DNA from: Halomonas ventosae
GTDB taxonomy: Bacteria; Pseudomonadota; Gammaproteobacteria; Pseudomonadales; Halomonadaceae
Reading direction: 5' to 3'
Length of the DNA: 64,000 nucleotides
Assembly (NCBI RefSeq): GCF_004361885.1
Contig: NZ_SNWH01000003.1
Span: forward strand, 62,001-126,000
Shown here in pieces: positions 29,257 through 38,416 of the stretch. The stretch's first letter is position 1, and every line of letters starts with the position of its first letter. A model generated the notes under the pieces. The model was not told the DNA's origin and made no database searches. It saw nothing but the letters and a program-made list of their open reading frames with translations. A program made the translations under genes and the position numbers.

Positions 29257-30174
29257 TCAGGCCTGAAGGAAATCGCGGGGCAACTTCATCATCTGCCGCC
29301 ATAGCTTCTCGACCCCCGGCTTATGTACCAGCGAGCAGCGATAGAGACGGATCTCCAGTGGCACCTCCCACTGCTCGCCGGCCGCCGGCACGAGCCGAGC
29401 GTCGTTGAGCTCCTGGCGAATGCAGAAGTCGGGAATCCAGGCCATGCCCATGCCCTGCATGACCATGCCCTTTAGCCCCTCCGCCATCGCCGTCTCGTAG
29501 ACGGTTCTCAGGCGCATGCGCAAAGGGTCGTTCTTGAGCAGCATGCGCACGCTACGCCCCAGGAAGGCCCCTTGAGTATAGGCCAGGTAGGGAATCGACT
29601 CCGTGCCCTCCAGCGGGAAGCGGGGCTGGCCCTGTGCATCGGGCAGGCAGACCGGCAGCATCTTGACCTGGCCGATGGAGAAGGAGGGAAAAACCTCGGC
29701 ATCGAGCTGCATGCTGGCGTAGGGGTCGTAGTAGGCCAGCATCAGGTCACAGTTGCCCTCGCGCAACACATGGATGGCGTCGCCCACGTTCATCGCTACC
29801 AGCCGGGTCGGCAGCTCACCCAGTCCCTGCTGCAGCCGGGAGATCCACTGGGGGTAGAAGCTCAGCGCCAGGGAGTGGGCGGCGACGATATCCAGCGCCT
29901 CGTTGGCCATGGCCAGGCCGCGCAGATGCCCCAGACTCTCGTTGAGCTGCTCGACGACGTTGCGGGCGGTGACCAGGAACAATTGCCCTTCGGGGGTCAG
30001 GTTCACCGGGGTGGTCGAGCGGTCGACCAGGGTCACGCCTACCGCCTGTTCCAGGGAGCGGATACGCCGGCTGAAAGCCGGCTGGGTGACATGTCGCTGG
30101 CGAGCCGAGGTGGAAAAGCTGCACGTGCTGGCCAGGGCGACAAAGTCTTCTAGCCACTTGGTCTCAAGGTTCAC
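29257..30174 (-). CDS. LysR-family regulator, HypT-like
   Basis: A 305-residue LysR protein. The helix-turn-helix spans FSTSARQRHVTQPAFSRRIR, with EQAVGVTLVDRSTTPVNLTPEG after it. The beginning (ETKWLEDF) and the two-domain layout resemble E. coli HypT (YjiE), a regulator activated by methionine oxidation under hypochlorite. A Met-rich stretch (GLKGMVMQGMGMAWIPDF) is present, but whether it senses oxidation is inference. GTG 30174 is used, with GGGAG 6 bases upstream. Both neighbours look unrelated, so targets are probably elsewhere. Confidence 0.85.
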   Translation of the reverse strand: MNLETKWLEDFVALASTCSFSTSARQRHVTQPAFSRRIRSLEQAVGVTLVDRSTTPVNLTPEGQLFLVTARNVVEQLNESLGHLRGLAMANEALDIVAAHSLALSFYPQWISRLQQGLGELPTRLVAMNVGDAIHVLREGNCDLMLAYYDPYASMQLDAEVFPSFSIGQVKMLPVCLPDAQGQPRFPLEGTESIPYLAYTQGAFLGRSVRMLLKNDPLRMRLRTVYETAMAEGLKGMVMQGMGMAWIPDFCIRQELNDARLVPAAGEQWEVPLEIRLYRCSLVHKPGVEKLWRQMMKLPRDFLQA

Positions 30175-30265
30175 TGATACTCCCGGGAAGTCTGCATGCG
30201 GCGCCCGCCAGGGCGCCTTTGAAGCCCGCTAATGTATCCCAGCAGCGCGCAGAGCCCAAGCCGCC

Positions 30266-31684
30266 TCACTGGATCGGCGAGAGCAGGTAGGCCGCCCGCG
30301 ACAGCAGCTTGCGCCACAGCGGGCGGCTCGTCAGCTCCTTCAGGGTCACGCAACGGCAGTCACTAAAATCGTTCTCGAGCATCAAGCGCACCTCGGCGGC
30401 AAACTGCCGGTCAGGCAACACGGCGGTGATCTCGAAATTGAGGCGAAAGGAACGGTTGTCCAGGTTGACCGTCCCCACGCTGGCAGCAACATCGTCGACC
30501 AGCATCACCTTCTGGTGCAGGAATCCCGGCTGATAGCGGTAGACCTTCACCCCGGCGCGCAACATGTCGGGCAAGAAGGAAAATGCCGAGAGGAAGACCA
30601 GCAGGTGATCAGGGCGTTGGGGCATCATGATGCGCACATCCACGCCGCGCATCGCCGCCAGGCGCAGGGCATCCTGCACCCCCTGGTCGGGCACGAAATA
30701 TGGGCTGGTAACCCAGAAGCGTTCGTTGGCACTGTGGATCGCATGCTGCACCAGCAGGCTTGCTGTTTCCTGAGGGTCCGCCGGCCCGGAAGGCACGATC
30801 ACCACGTTCTGGTTGGCGTCCTCGCTCGGCTGCGGGGTCCAGGTCAGCGACAGCATCTTGACGGTAGCCCAATGCCAGTCTTCCCAGAAGGCCTCCTGCA
30901 GGCCCAGCACGCTGGGCCCGCTGAGTTTGAGGTGGGTGTCGCGCCAGTGGCCATGGCGGGGGTGCTGGCCGAGGTATTCGGTGCCGACATTGAAGCCCCC
31001 CAGCCACCCTTCCCGGCCATCCACCACCAGCACCTTGCGATGGTTGCGGAAATTGAGCTGGAAGCGATGCTTGAAGCCGCGTGAGGAGCGAAAGGCACTG
31101 ACTTCCACGCCAGCCTCGGCGAGGTCGCGCAGGAAACGGTCGCCGAGGCCGCGACTGCCGATCTCGTCGTACAGAAAGTAGATGCGCACCTCGCGCTTGG
31201 CGGCTCGCTGCAGCCGATGCTTGAGTTCGAGACCCAGGGCGTCATCACGGACGATAAAGAACTGTACCAGCACATACTCTTTTGCCTGATCAATGCCGGC
31301 GAAGAGGCTGTCGAAGGTCGCCTGGCCATCGATCAGCAGCTGCGCCCGATTGCCGCAGGTCAGCGGCATCATCGACAGCTGTTCCACGGCGCGGATGTCG
31401 GCATCGACGCTGTCCGGCAGGTAGGGGTCGAAGCGGTCGCGGTAGCGTTCCAGCAGGCGGCGCAGTACGGTATCGCGCTCGCCGCGAGCCGAAACATAGC
31501 CATAGAAGCGCGGCCGGCCGAAGATCCAGTAGGCCGGCACCGCCAGGTAAGGCATGGTAATCAGCGAGATGATCCAGGCGATGGCCCCCTGAGAGGTGCG
31601 ACTGGACATCAGGGCCAGCACCGCCGAGATGAAGCCCAGCAGATAGGTCAGGAAGATCGCCAGGCCAATCAGCCAGGAGGTCAT
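30266..31684 (-). CDS. cls: Cardiolipin synthase
   Basis: A 472-residue phospholipase-D-type enzyme that condenses two phosphatidylglycerols. Two N-terminal membrane helices (IGLAIFLTYLLGFISAVLAL and GAIAWIISLITMPYLAVPAY) precede two catalytic HKD motifs, HRKVLVVDG (about residue 225) and HQKVMLVDD (about residue 405). The size and layout match ClsA. ATG 31684 is set by the membrane helix. Cardiolipin often increases under salt stress, which would suit a halophile, but no osmotic control signal is visible. Confidence 0.93.
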   Translation of the reverse strand: MTSWLIGLAIFLTYLLGFISAVLALMSSRTSQGAIAWIISLITMPYLAVPAYWIFGRPRFYGYVSARGERDTVLRRLLERYRDRFDPYLPDSVDADIRAVEQLSMMPLTCGNRAQLLIDGQATFDSLFAGIDQAKEYVLVQFFIVRDDALGLELKHRLQRAAKREVRIYFLYDEIGSRGLGDRFLRDLAEAGVEVSAFRSSRGFKHRFQLNFRNHRKVLVVDGREGWLGGFNVGTEYLGQHPRHGHWRDTHLKLSGPSVLGLQEAFWEDWHWATVKMLSLTWTPQPSEDANQNVVIVPSGPADPQETASLLVQHAIHSANERFWVTSPYFVPDQGVQDALRLAAMRGVDVRIMMPQRPDHLLVFLSAFSFLPDMLRAGVKVYRYQPGFLHQKVMLVDDVAASVGTVNLDNRSFRLNFEITAVLPDRQFAAEVRLMLENDFSDCRCVTLKELTSRPLWRKLLSRAAYLLSPIQ

Positions 31685-31799
31685 GGTCGGATCCCCGTTC
31701 CGTGGGTGGACGGCAACGCCGTCCGAATGCAACGCCCAACAGCATATCCCCAAAGGTGACGGCGCCACCAGCGGGCGTAGCCGTCGTTAGCGTCATGGG

Positions 31800-33305
31800 T
31801 CAGGCGCGCTCGGCGATGATCTCCTTCCACTTGGCAGGGCCGGTCTGATGCACAGAGGTGCCCTGGCTGTCCACGGCCACGGTCACCGGCATGTCCTCCA
31901 CCTCGAACTCGTAGATGGCCTCCATGCCCAGATCCTCGAAGCCTACCACCCGGGCCTTCTTGATCGCCTGGGCGACCAGGTAGGCGGAGCCCCCCACCGC
32001 CATCAGGTAGACCGCCTGGTTGTCGCGGATCGCCTCGATAGCCGCCTCGCCGCGTTCGGCCTTGCCGACCATGCCCAGCAAGCCGGTCTCCTCGAGCATG
32101 GTGCGGGTGAACTTGTCCATGCGCGTCGCCGTGGTGGGGCCGGCCGGCCCCACCACCTCGTCGCGCACCGGATCCACCGGCCCCACGTAGTAGATGAAGC
32201 GCCCCTGCATGTCCACGGGCAGCGGCTCGCCCTTGGCGATCATGTCGACCATGCGCTTGTGCGCGGCGTCACGGCCGGTGAGCAGCTTGCCGTTGAGCAG
32301 CAGGGTGTCGCCGGGCTGCCAGGTCTTGACCTCTTCCGGGGTCACGCTGTCGAGGTCGACGCGCTTGACGTTGTCGCCCGCCTCGCGAGTGACCGCCGGC
32401 CAGTCCTCGAGCTTCGGCGCGGGCAGTGAGGCAGGGCCGCTGCCGTCCAGAGTGAAGTGGGCATGGCGGGTGGCGGCGCAGTTGGGAATGATCGCCACCG
32501 GCTTGTTGGCGGCGTGGGTCGGAAACTCCTTGACCTTGATATCGAGCACCGTGGTCAGACCACCGAGGCCCTGGGCGCCGATGCCGCTCCTGTTGACCTT
32601 GTCGAACAGTTCCAGACGCAGCTCCTCGGCCCGATTGGCGGGACCGCGAGCCTGGAGCTCCTGGATGTCGATGGGGTCGAGCAGCGCCTCCTTGGCAAGC
32701 TCCATGGCCTTCTCGGCGGTGCCGCCAATACCGATGCCGAGCATGCCGGGCGGGCACCAGCCGGCGCCCATCTTGGGCAGCTGCTCCAGCACCCAGTCGA
32801 CCACGCTGTCCGAGGGATTAAGCATGGCAAACTTAGATTTTGCCTCGCTGCCGCCGCCCTTCGCCGCTACATGCACTTCGACGCTGTCGCCGGGCACCAG
32901 CTTGTGGTGGATGACCGCCGGGGTATTGTCGCCGGTATTCTTGCGGGCACCGTCCGGGTCGGCCAGCACCGAAGCGCGCAGCACGTTATCGGGGAACTTG
33001 TAGGCGCGGCGCACACCCTCGTTGATCATGTCATCGAGGCTCATGTCGGCTTCGAAGCGCACGTTCATGCCCACCTGGATGAAAACCGTGACGATGCCGG
33101 TGTCCTGGCAGATCGGGCGCTTGCCGAAGGCACACATCCGCGAATTGATCAGGATCTGGGCAATGGCATCTTTGGCTGCGGGGTTCTCTTCCCGCTCGTA
33201 GGCGGCCGCCATGGCGTCGATGAAGTCCTTGGGATGGTAATAGGAGATGTACTGCAGGGCATCGGCGACGCTCTGGATCAGGTCGTCCTGGCGAATCACG
33301 GTCAT
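31800..33305 (-). CDS. Class I fumarate hydratase (4Fe-4S)
   Basis: A 501-residue TCA-cycle enzyme of the FumA/FumB type, with both alpha and beta domains fused. Cluster cysteines can be placed in RPICQDTG, CPPGMLGIGIGG and IIPNCAATRHAHF. The C-terminal beta domain has GPTTATRMDKF. ATG 33305 follows AGGAG at about 11 bases. Such fumarases are oxidant-sensitive. It is transcribed away from the upstream uvrB, separated by about 260 bases. Confidence 0.94.
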   Translation of the reverse strand: MTVIRQDDLIQSVADALQYISYYHPKDFIDAMAAAYEREENPAAKDAIAQILINSRMCAFGKRPICQDTGIVTVFIQVGMNVRFEADMSLDDMINEGVRRAYKFPDNVLRASVLADPDGARKNTGDNTPAVIHHKLVPGDSVEVHVAAKGGGSEAKSKFAMLNPSDSVVDWVLEQLPKMGAGWCPPGMLGIGIGGTAEKAMELAKEALLDPIDIQELQARGPANRAEELRLELFDKVNRSGIGAQGLGGLTTVLDIKVKEFPTHAANKPVAIIPNCAATRHAHFTLDGSGPASLPAPKLEDWPAVTREAGDNVKRVDLDSVTPEEVKTWQPGDTLLLNGKLLTGRDAAHKRMVDMIAKGEPLPVDMQGRFIYYVGPVDPVRDEVVGPAGPTTATRMDKFTRTMLEETGLLGMVGKAERGEAAIEAIRDNQAVYLMAVGGSAYLVAQAIKKARVVGFEDLGMEAIYEFEVEDMPVTVAVDSQGTSVHQTGPAKWKEIIAERA

Positions 33306-33458
33306 GGGCAAGGAGCTCCTAGGCGTTGTCGGCATGCCCGCGGCGAGGCGATCGAAGGGCGCAGCGGCGGGCTTGAACGGCGAGCATTATACCCTAGCCT
33401 CCCCGCTGTCGACATTCTCCTCGCTCAAGGCCTGATCATGCGAATATAGTACAAGATG

Positions 33459-33474
33459 AAGATAACGGTATAAA
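33459..33474. repeat. 16-base dispersed repeat, copy A
   Basis: AAGATAACGGTATAAA occurs here and again, exactly and in the same orientation, at 57689-57704. Both copies are in intergenic DNA next to the 3' end of a minus-strand gene. Two exact 16-base copies in 64 kb are unlikely by chance. The origin is unknown. Confidence 0.6.
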
Positions 33475-33566
33475 CTGGTATGACGAACATCTCACCGGCT
33501 GGCGCCACTGCCCAAGAAGTGGGCGGTAGCCGGAGCGCCAGACCTTTCCGGGCATGGCAGGCGCCG

Positions 33567-35594
33567 TCAGGCGGAGCCCAGCAGCAGCTGGCGCTCCTTG
33601 AGCTCGTGCAGGCGGTCGCGCAGCCGGGCGGCTTCCTCGAACTCCAGGTTCTGCGCTGCCTCGTGCATGCCGTCCTCGGTTCGTGAGATCTCCTTGAGCA
33701 GCTCGCTGGGCGACAGGTCGGCGGGGTCGTAAAGGGCCTCGCGCTCGGCCACCTTGCGCTCGCCGCGGCGCCCCTTGCCCTTCTTGCCCGGGGCCTGGGC
33801 GGCCTCCATGATGTCGGCCACCGAGCGCGTCACTGTGGTCGGCGTAATGCCGTGGGCCTCATTGTGAGCGATCTGCTTGTCGCGACGCCGCTGGGTCTCG
33901 TCCATGGCGCGGCGCATCGAGTCGGTGATCCGATCGCCGTAGAGGATCGCCTTGCCGTGGGCGTTGCGTGCCGCCCGGCCCATGGTCTGGATCAGTGAGC
34001 GCTCGTTGCGCAGGAAGCCCTCCTTGTCGGCATCGAGGATCGCCACCAGCGACACCTCGGGAATGTCGAGCCCCTCGCGCAGCAGGTTGATCCCCACCAG
34101 TACATCGAACTTGCCCAGGCGCAGGTCGCGGATGATCTCCACCCGTTCCACGGTGTCGATATCAGAGTGCAGGTAGCGCACTCGCACGCCGTGCTCATCC
34201 AGGTACTCGGTGAGGTCCTCGGCCATGCGCTTGGTCAGGGTGGTCACCAACACCCGTTCGCCCACCTCGCTGCGCAGGCCGATCTCCGAGAGCAGGTCGT
34301 CCACCTGGGTGGTCGCCGGGCGTACTTCGATCTCCGGATCGACCAGCCCGGTGGGACGCACCACCTGCTCGACCACCTGGCCGGCATGCTCGGCCTCATA
34401 GGGCCCCGGGGTGGCCGAGACGAAGATCGTCTGCGGACAGATACGCTCCCACTCCTGAAAGGTCATCGGGCGGTTGTCCAGCGCCGAGGGCAGTCGGAAA
34501 CCATACTCCACCAGGGTCTCCTTGCGTGAGCGGTCGCCCTTGTACATGCCGCCCACCTGAGGAACGCTGACGTGGCTCTCGTCGATGAACAGCAGCGCAT
34601 CGCTGGGCAGATAGTCGAAGAAGGTCGGCGGTGGCTCGCCGGGATGGCGCCCGGAAAGATAGCGGGAGTAGTTCTCGATGCCGTTGCAGTAGCCAAGCTC
34701 GAGCAGCATCTCGATGTCGTAGAGGGTGCGCTGCTCCAGGCGCTGGGCCTCGACCAGCCGGTCGTGCTTGCGCAACCAGTCGAGGCGCTCCACCAGTTCC
34801 GCCTTGATCTCGTCGATGGCGCCGAGGATGGTCTCCCGAGGCGTAACATAGTGCGACTTGGGATAGATGGTCATGCGTGGCACGCGACCTCGTACCTCGC
34901 CGGTGAGTGGATCGAAGAGGCTGATGGTGTCGATCTCGTCATCGAAGAGCTCGACGCGGACCGCCTCGTCCTCTGCATCGGCCGGGAAGATGTCGATCAC
35001 GTCGCCGCGCACCCGGTAAGTGCCGCGCTTGAAGTCCATGTCGTTGCGCGTGTACTGCAGTTCCGCCAGGCGGCGCAGGAACTTGCGCTGGTCGATCAGC
35101 TCGCCGCGGGTGACGTGCAGGCGCATCTTCAGGTACTGGTCGGGATCGCCCAGGCCGTAGATCGCCGACACCGAGACCACGATGATGGCGTCGCGGCGCT
35201 CCAGCAAGGCCTTGGTCGCCGAGAGGCGCATCTGCTCGATGTGGTCGTTGATCGAGGCATCCTTCTCGATGAAGGTATCCGACGAGGGCACGTAGGCCTC
35301 GGGCTGGTAGTAGTCGTAATAGGAGACGAAGTACTCCACGGCGTTGTCGGGAAAAAACGCCTTGAACTCGCCATAGAGCTGGGCCGCCAGGGTCTTGTTG
35401 GGCGCCATGACGATGGTCGGACGCTGCAAGCACTCGACCACGTTGGCCATGGTGAAGGTCTTTCCGGAGCCGGTCACGCCGAGCAGCGTCTGATGCGCCA
35501 GCCCCGACTCCAGTCCGCTGACCAGATCCCGGATGGCAGTAGGCTGGTCGCCGGCGGGCTGGAACTTGGACTGCAGACGGAAGGGCTTGCTCAT
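33567..35594 (-). CDS. uvrB: Excinuclease ABC subunit UvrB
   Basis: A 675-residue damage-verification helicase of nucleotide excision repair. Walker A is GVTGSGKT near residue 40. The beta-hairpin ([12 protein letters not shown]), the DESH motif ([11 protein letters not shown]), motifs V/VI ([16 protein letters not shown]) and a C-terminal UVR motif that binds UvrC ([15 protein letters not shown] type) are present. ATG 35594 opens the conserved [17 protein letters not shown] start. About 60 bases separate it from the stop of the OsmC gene upstream. Confidence 0.96.
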   Translation of the reverse strand: MSKPFRLQSKFQPAGDQPTAIRDLVSGLESGLAHQTLLGVTGSGKTFTMANVVECLQRPTIVMAPNKTLAAQLYGEFKAFFPDNAVEYFVSYYDYYQPEAYVPSSDTFIEKDASINDHIEQMRLSATKALLERRDAIIVVSVSAIYGLGDPDQYLKMRLHVTRGELIDQRKFLRRLAELQYTRNDMDFKRGTYRVRGDVIDIFPADAEDEAVRVELFDDEIDTISLFDPLTGEVRGRVPRMTIYPKSHYVTPRETILGAIDEIKAELVERLDWLRKHDRLVEAQRLEQRTLYDIEMLLELGYCNGIENYSRYLSGRHPGEPPPTFFDYLPSDALLFIDESHVSVPQVGGMYKGDRSRKETLVEYGFRLPSALDNRPMTFQEWERICPQTIFVSATPGPYEAEHAGQVVEQVVRPTGLVDPEIEVRPATTQVDDLLSEIGLRSEVGERVLVTTLTKRMAEDLTEYLDEHGVRVRYLHSDIDTVERVEIIRDLRLGKFDVLVGINLLREGLDIPEVSLVAILDADKEGFLRNERSLIQTMGRAARNAHGKAILYGDRITDSMRRAMDETQRRRDKQIAHNEAHGITPTTVTRSVADIMEAAQAPGKKGKGRRGERKVAEREALYDPADLSPSELLKEISRTEDGMHEAAQNLEFEEAARLRDRLHELKERQLLLGSA

Positions 35595-35651
35595 GGCGGC
35601 TCCAATGACGTGCCAAGCGCCAGCACGGCGCTTGGGTGAAACGGGTGGGGC

Positions 35652-36077
35652 TCAGGCCTCGGTGGTGCTATCGACGGTACGGGTGGTCACCTCCACGATG
35701 GAGGTGGTCATCAGCCGATGGATCGGGCACTTGTGGCTGATCTCCTCCAGACGCAGGCGCTGCTCGGGGTCATCGATGCCCTGGAAGGTCATCGCCACGT
35801 CGAGACGGTAAGTGCCGTGGCGCTCCTGGCTGTCGTCGCGGTTGACCGTGACGCTGACCCCGGTCAGCGGCCACTGCTTGCGCCGGGCATACATCAACGC
35901 GGTGATCGCCTTGCAGGCACCCAACGAGAGGTCGAAATAGTCGTGGGGGTCGGGAGCAGTCCCTTCGCCACCATAGGTCTCGGGCACGTCGACGAAAAGG
36001 TCGTCGAAACCCTCCAGTTCGACCCGCTGGCGATAGATATGGTTGCGTTCGCTGACGACTTCAATGGTTTTCTTCAT
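35652..36077 (-). CDS. OsmC/Ohr-family protein
   Basis: A 141-residue OsmC-fold protein with the two redox cysteines of the family, GACKAITALMYA and SHKCPIHRLM. OsmC/Ohr proteins reduce organic hydroperoxides; this branch (YhfA-like, with FDLSLGACKA) is less characterised. The ATG at 36077 overlaps the stop of the upstream HMA-like gene (TGATG); a GTG one codon earlier is also possible. The tight coupling to that small gene suggests the two products act together. Confidence 0.87.
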   Translation of the reverse strand: MKKTIEVVSERNHIYRQRVELEGFDDLFVDVPETYGGEGTAPDPHDYFDLSLGACKAITALMYARRKQWPLTGVSVTVNRDDSQERHGTYRLDVAMTFQGIDDPEQRLRLEEISHKCPIHRLMTTSIVEVTTRTVDSTTEA

Positions 36078-36274
36078 CACTTGACCTCGATACCCAGATT
36101 GAGAGATTGCACCGCCTCGATCAGTGTCTCGCGCCTGCTGCGCCCCTCCACCTCGGCCCCGTGGCGGCCGACCTCGACACTATCGACGCCGTCCAGCATC
36201 ATCAGGGCGGTAGTAATACGATTGATCTGTTCGGCGTTCTCGACGCCCTTGAAGCTGAGCGACTGCTGGGCCAT
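36077..36274 (-). CDS. Small HMA-fold-like protein lacking CXXC
   Basis: A 65-residue protein with the beta-alpha-beta pattern of heavy-metal-associated domains: FKGVENAEQINRITTALMML, then GVDSVEVGRHGAEVEG, then RETLIEAVQSLNLGIEV. The metal-binding MxCxxC of copper chaperones is replaced by VENAEQ, so classical copper binding is unlikely. ATG 36274 follows AGGAG. Its stop overlaps the start of the OsmC gene. The fold call is inferred from spacing and hydrophobic pattern. Confidence 0.7.
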   Translation of the reverse strand: MAQQSLSFKGVENAEQINRITTALMMLDGVDSVEVGRHGAEVEGRSRRETLIEAVQSLNLGIEVK

Positions 36275-36420
36275 GGGTGGCTCCTGATCCGGCATGAATG
36301 GACCTGAGTGCCCGAGTCTAGCATGCGCTCAGGGAACCGAGCAGCGCTTGCAATGTCGCCTAATCGCCCGCACCTAATGCATATGAGCATGCCAGAACCC
36401 GAACCACGAGGAGCCCGGAG

Positions 36421-37458
36421 ATGATGGATTGGATCGCTGCCACCGGCGGTCGGCAGGAGGCCGAATACCGAGTGACGTTCGATACCCCCGATGCGCCGCG
36501 GCTGGCTCTGGACGGCACCGTGATGCCCCCGCTCGCCCATCTCGGGGCCCTCGACATCGAGGGGACCGATGCCGAGCGGTTCCTGCAGGGCCAGACCAGC
36601 GCCCAGCTCTCGCTGGCCGACGGCGACCTCGCGCCGCTGACCTGCTTCTGCACGCCCAAGGGGCGGATGCTGGCCAATGCGCAGCTGCTGCGCGTCGCCC
36701 CGGCCCACTACCGCCTGCTGATGCACGCCAGCCTGGTGTCCTCGCTGGCCGAGCATCTGAAGAAGTTTGCCCCCTTCTACAAGGTCGAGCTGCACGAACG
36801 CGACGACCTGGCACTGCTGGGACTGATCGGCAATGAAGCCGCGGCGCTGGCCGAGGTGCACTTCGATGTCCTGCCGCCCCGGCCCTGGCACCAGGCCGGC
36901 GATAAACGGCACCAGCTGCTGGCCCATCCCGGACCGCGCCCCCGCCTGCTGATCTGTCTGCCGGCGGACGAGCTCGAGGCCAGCTGGCAGTGGCTGAGCC
37001 GGCATGCCACCCCGGTGAGCAACGCCGTCTGGCGGCTGCACGACATCCAGGCCGGGCTTGCGTGGCTCGAGGCCGACCAGCGCGACACCTATTTGCCCCA
37101 GATGATCAACTGGGAGGCACTCGGTGGCATCAGCTTCAAGAAGGGCTGCTATACCGGTCAGGAAGTGGTCGCCCGGGCGCACTTCCGCGGCCAGGTCAAA
37201 AAGCGGCTGGTGCGTGCCCAGCTCGACGGCGGCCTGCTGCCGGAGCCCGGCAGCGCCATCAAGGACGCTAACGATCGGCGCCTCGGCGAGGTGCTCTGCG
37301 CCGAACTGGACGCCTATGGCGAGGCCGAGGTGCTGGCGGTGATGAGCACCCGGGAACCCGTCCTGCCGCTGTGCTGCGCCGGCCAGAAGCTCAAGCTGCT
37401 CAAGCTGCCCTACCCCGTCGAGCGCCTGGACCCGGAGAGTCTGGCGGAACGAGCATAG
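36421..37458 (+). CDS. ygfZ: Folate-binding Fe-S cluster repair protein YgfZ
   Basis: A 345-residue GcvT-like protein. The diagnostic signature KKGCYTGQEVVARAHFRG is near residue 240, and LDIEGTDAERFLQGQTSAQL is at the start of the folate-binding fold. YgfZ supports assembly or repair of certain Fe-S proteins such as MiaB. ATG 36421 (or the next codon, also ATG) follows AGGAGCCCGGAG. It is divergent to the OsmC pair and converges on the TatD-family gene, with adjacent stop codons. Confidence 0.92.
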   Translation: MMDWIAATGGRQEAEYRVTFDTPDAPRLALDGTVMPPLAHLGALDIEGTDAERFLQGQTSAQLSLADGDLAPLTCFCTPKGRMLANAQLLRVAPAHYRLLMHASLVSSLAEHLKKFAPFYKVELHERDDLALLGLIGNEAAALAEVHFDVLPPRPWHQAGDKRHQLLAHPGPRPRLLICLPADELEASWQWLSRHATPVSNAVWRLHDIQAGLAWLEADQRDTYLPQMINWEALGGISFKKGCYTGQEVVARAHFRGQVKKRLVRAQLDGGLLPEPGSAIKDANDRRLGEVLCAELDAYGEAEVLAVMSTREPVLPLCCAGQKLKLLKLPYPVERLDPESLAERA

Positions 37459-38217
37459 TCACCGGTTGAACAGACGGCGGGCAGTGGCGCTGCTGTCCGT
37501 CGCCACCTTGTCGGCGCTCTGACCTCGCAGCCTGCCCACCACTCGGCAGACCTCGGCGACCCGTGCCGGCTCGTTGCGCTCGCCCTGGTGGCCCGCCAGC
37601 GGCATGTCGGGGCTGTCGGTCTCCAGCACATAGCCATCGTCGGGCAGGCTCACCACCGCCCGCTGCAGGCGTTTCGCCCGATCGAAGGTCACCGCCCCGC
37701 CGAGCCCCAGCACGAAGCCCAGGTCAAGAAACTTGCGCGCCTGCTCGGGAGAGCCGGCGAAGGCGTGGATCAGCCCGCCGGCCGGCAGATCGAGCTGTCG
37801 CAGTCGCTTGGCCACCTTGTCGTTGGCATGCACGCAGTGGATCACCACCGGCAGCTCGCGCGCCTTGGCCAGCCTGAGCTGGGCATCGAAATAGTGCCAT
37901 TGGGCGTCCCAGCTCGCCTCGAAACGCGCATCGATGCCGCACTCCCCCACCGCCACGACCTGCGGATTGGCATCGAGCGCCGCGTCCAGTGCCTCCAGGT
38001 CCTCCTCACGGTGCTCCGCCATGAAGTAGGGATGCAGCCCCAGGCAGACGCTGACGTCGTCGCGCTCGCCCAGCGCCAGCACATTGGACCAGCGCGCCCG
38101 GGTGGTCCCGGGTACCACGAAACGCGCGACGCCCGCCGCCCGGGCACGCGCGATCACCGCCTCGCGGTCGGCATCGAAGTCGGGGAAGTCCAGATGGCAG
38201 TGGGCATCGATCAGCAT
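37459..38217 (-). CDS. TatD-family metal-dependent hydrolase
   Basis: A 252-residue TIM-barrel hydrolase with metal ligands in DAHCHLDF, GECGID, VIHCVHAND, GGLIHAFAGS and ETDSPDMPLAG. TatD homologues act as 3'-5' exonucleases or D-aminoacyl-tRNA/DNA hydrolases; this one resembles YjjV. ATG 38217 is used instead of the GTG one codon upstream. No ribosome-binding site is apparent. It lies about 200 bases after prfC. Confidence 0.9.
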   Translation of the reverse strand: MLIDAHCHLDFPDFDADREAVIARARAAGVARFVVPGTTRARWSNVLALGERDDVSVCLGLHPYFMAEHREEDLEALDAALDANPQVVAVGECGIDARFEASWDAQWHYFDAQLRLAKARELPVVIHCVHANDKVAKRLRQLDLPAGGLIHAFAGSPEQARKFLDLGFVLGLGGAVTFDRAKRLQRAVVSLPDDGYVLETDSPDMPLAGHQGERNEPARVAEVCRVVGRLRGQSADKVATDSSATARRLFNR

Positions 38218-38372
38218 CACTAGAAGCTACAAGGAGCAAGGAAAAAACACCAGCCTTGCTGAGCGCTCGAAGCGAGGGGCGCCGGGGGGCGGGCCGAAGA
38301 GGAGGTCCTATGCCAGGGAGGGCATCGGTAGCGCCCAGGGAGGGGTTCACAGCGCCTCCTCGAAGAGCCCGC

Positions 38373-38400
38373 CGCCGGATCAGCCACGAGCGATCCGGCG
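38373..38400 (-). terminator. Hairpin downstream of prfC
   Basis: CGCCGGATC and GATCCGGCG form a 9-bp perfect stem with a 10-base loop, starting 17 bases after the prfC stop on the minus strand. No T-run follows. Confidence 0.45.
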
Positions 38401-38416
38401 ACATGCAGCCAAAGCT

